Shown here one piece after another: positions 4,721 through 5,565 of a stretch of DNA of 5,565 nt. Numbering within the stretch: position 1 is the first letter of the stretch; each line of letters starts with the position of its first letter. Source of the DNA: Methanofastidiosum sp. (GTDB lineage Archaea; Methanobacteriota_B; Thermococci; Methanofastidiosales; Methanofastidiosaceae); contig DUKX01000032.1 in NCBI GenBank assembly GCA_013329085.1, forward strand, positions 1 through 5,565. The letters are read 5' to 3'. The notes beneath the pieces were generated by a model. The model had not been told where the DNA came from. It did not search any database and was given only the letters and a program-made list of their open reading frames with translations. Both the position numbers and the translations under genes were made by a program.

Positions 4721-5085
4721 CACTTCACCTCTTTCTGTATAATGGGAGCAAATATTCTCACGTCTACGCTATCATTGTCGTTGTCTCGAAAAACTAAGTA
4801 GTCACCATCTGTCTTGTAAAATCTATAATCTTCTGGCAGTTCGAAATAAAAGTACTCATCTACACAATCTGCAAAGTCTGCAATCTCGTCGTGTCCGTCG
4901 TTTAAATGCTCACTATGTTCATCACACCAATGACATGCGTAGGAGTTTTGTATTTCGCCATCCATGCTGTATTTCCAATGAGGAATGTTTGGAGAACCCT
5001 TTGGGATGGTTCGAGAGCAATAAGCACACTGGTGGTCTTTTCTGGTCTTTTTCACTACATTGCTTTCTATCCAACCATTGCTCAT
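4720..5085 (-). CDS. Phage zinc-binding (four-Cys) protein, acidic C-terminus
   Basis: This encodes 121 residues. Residues ~10-60 carry two CxxC knuckles, CAYC (20-23) and CHWC (51-54), around RTIPKGS. This resembles a common phage family with the pattern K-x-R-K-x-H-x-C-x-x-C...IPKGS, presumably binding one zinc. The second half is strongly acidic and aromatic (DEIADFADCVDEYFYFELPEDY), which could mimic nucleic acid or bind a basic partner. The start has GAGGTGG eight bases upstream; the nuclease gene stops four bases before the ATG. Location next to a PD-(D/E)XK nuclease suggests a role in phage DNA metabolism or takeover, but this is inference. Biochemical function is unknown. Confidence 0.85.
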   Translation of the reverse strand: MSNGWIESNVVKKTRKDHQCAYCSRTIPKGSPNIPHWKYSMDGEIQNSYACHWCDEHSEHLNDGHDEIADFADCVDEYFYFELPEDYRFYKTDGDYLVFRDNDNDSVDVRIFAPIIQKEVK

Positions 5086-5088
5086 TGT

Positions 5089-5100
5089 TTATCCCACCTC
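5089..5100 (-). repeat. Junction 12-mer GAGGTGGGATAA, copy 1
   Basis: It encodes the final E-V-G-stop of the nuclease gene and acts as Shine-Dalgarno for the zinc-binding protein that starts at 5085. Identical copies occur at two further junctions downstream. Confidence 0.85.
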
Positions 5101-5565
5101 CATACATTTTTGATAATATTCACAATACTTCTCACACTTCCATCTATATTCTTTTTGGCAATCTTCAATAGCAGGAAGCTTCTTTAAATCATAATATCCC
5201 TTAATGAAATCCAATCGCTTAATAGCATCTTGTACTAACTTCTCATCTATTGAAATAGGTACAGCTAAACAAGTGGGTAATGATTGATGGTTAAGCTCAT
5301 CCATTTTAGCAAAGTAATACAACTTCGCAGATGTTACTTCAATGCCATGCTGTTTAAGACCATGAGCATATACCGACAACTGTCCGATATAATCTTTCTT
5401 TTTTAACCATTCCCATTTAGGCTGTCCTTCTTTATCAAGAGAAATCATTTTAATCGTTTTGAAATCTATCAGTTCATAAGTTCCATCTTCTTTAGGAGAT
5501 AAACAGTCAGGCTGTCCCGAGAGTTGATAATTTCCTAAATTAAATTTAATTCTTTTTTCTTTTAT
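5089..5565 (-). CDS. PD-(D/E)XK nuclease, RecB/Cas4-like, C-terminal part (5' end outside window)
   Basis: The frame is open to the right edge, so the real start lies beyond 5565; an ATG at 5448 is internal (I-K-M-I-S). The visible 158 residues include GQPD (Asp20), then LIDFKT (Asp34, Lys36), the PD-(D/E)XK catalytic core, and QLSVYAHGL (Gln62, Tyr66), the typical QxxxY helix. The C-terminus has Cys 136, 144, 148 and 154 (C-x7-C-x3-C-x5-C), resembling the C-terminal iron-sulphur cysteines of Cas4 and related RecB-family nucleases. The likely role is an exonuclease for phage recombination, replication or DNA processing. Free phage Cas4-like proteins also exist without any CRISPR system; no array is seen here. 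Confidence 0.85.
   Translation of the reverse strand: MKEKRIKFNLGNYQLSGQPDCLSPKEDGTYELIDFKTIKMISLDKEGQPKWEWLKKKDYIGQLSVYAHGLKQHGIEVTSAKLYYFAKMDELNHQSLPTCLAVPISIDEKLVQDAIKRLDFIKGYYDLKKLPAIEDCQKEYRWKCEKYCEYYQKCMEVG

Noticed and set aside
1..5565. CRISPR array, diversity-generating retroelement, or stop-codon recoding
   Set aside because: No spaced repeats or reverse transcriptase, and all three stop codons end genes at sensible places.

Overview
This window looks like a piece of a tailed-phage (caudovirus) genome or prophage. The likely host is an AT-rich, low-GC Bacillota-type bacterium. The reasons are very strong AGGAGG Shine-Dalgarno sequences, tightly packed small ORFs with 1-4 nt overlaps, and a fibre-lysis cassette next to an oppositely oriented set of early-type genes. 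TAA, TAG and TGA are all used as stops, so the standard code applies. No integrase, repressor, tRNA, CRISPR array or insertion sequence is visible, so lytic versus temperate lifestyle cannot be decided.

Left half, + strand (1-2596): the end of a late operon. It holds the C-terminal part of a tail fibre or receptor-binding protein (open at the left edge), a small coiled-coil protein, an XhlA-like one-TM lysis protein, an N-acetylmuramoyl-L-alanine amidase endolysin with a C-terminal copper-amine-oxidase-N-like domain, and a three-TM putative holin. Together these would build the fibre tip and then carry out lysis.

Middle (2586-2820): a strong sigma70-type promoter has its -35 box inside the last codons of the holin gene. 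It faces a roughly 115-nt GC-richer segment without a convincing ORF that ends in a strong intrinsic terminator. This is the best candidate here for an undescribed element: a stand-alone phage small RNA at the end of the lysis cassette. A short AT-rich convergent gap follows.

Right half, - strand (2821-5565, read right to left): an early-type operon. It starts with the C-terminal part of a PD-(D/E)XK nuclease with a Cas4/RecB-like cysteine cluster (open at the right edge). Then come eight small overlapping genes and one doubtful terminal ORF. They include a four-Cys zinc-binding protein, a helical 56-residue protein, two members of one paralogous family, a one-TM membrane protein, a zinc-ribbon protein of 52 residues and several unknowns. 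Three junctions share the identical 12-mer GAGGTGGGATAA, in which the Shine-Dalgarno is read in frame as E-V-G-stop by the upstream gene. Such blocks of tiny early genes often carry host-takeover or anti-defence functions, but nothing here proves that.
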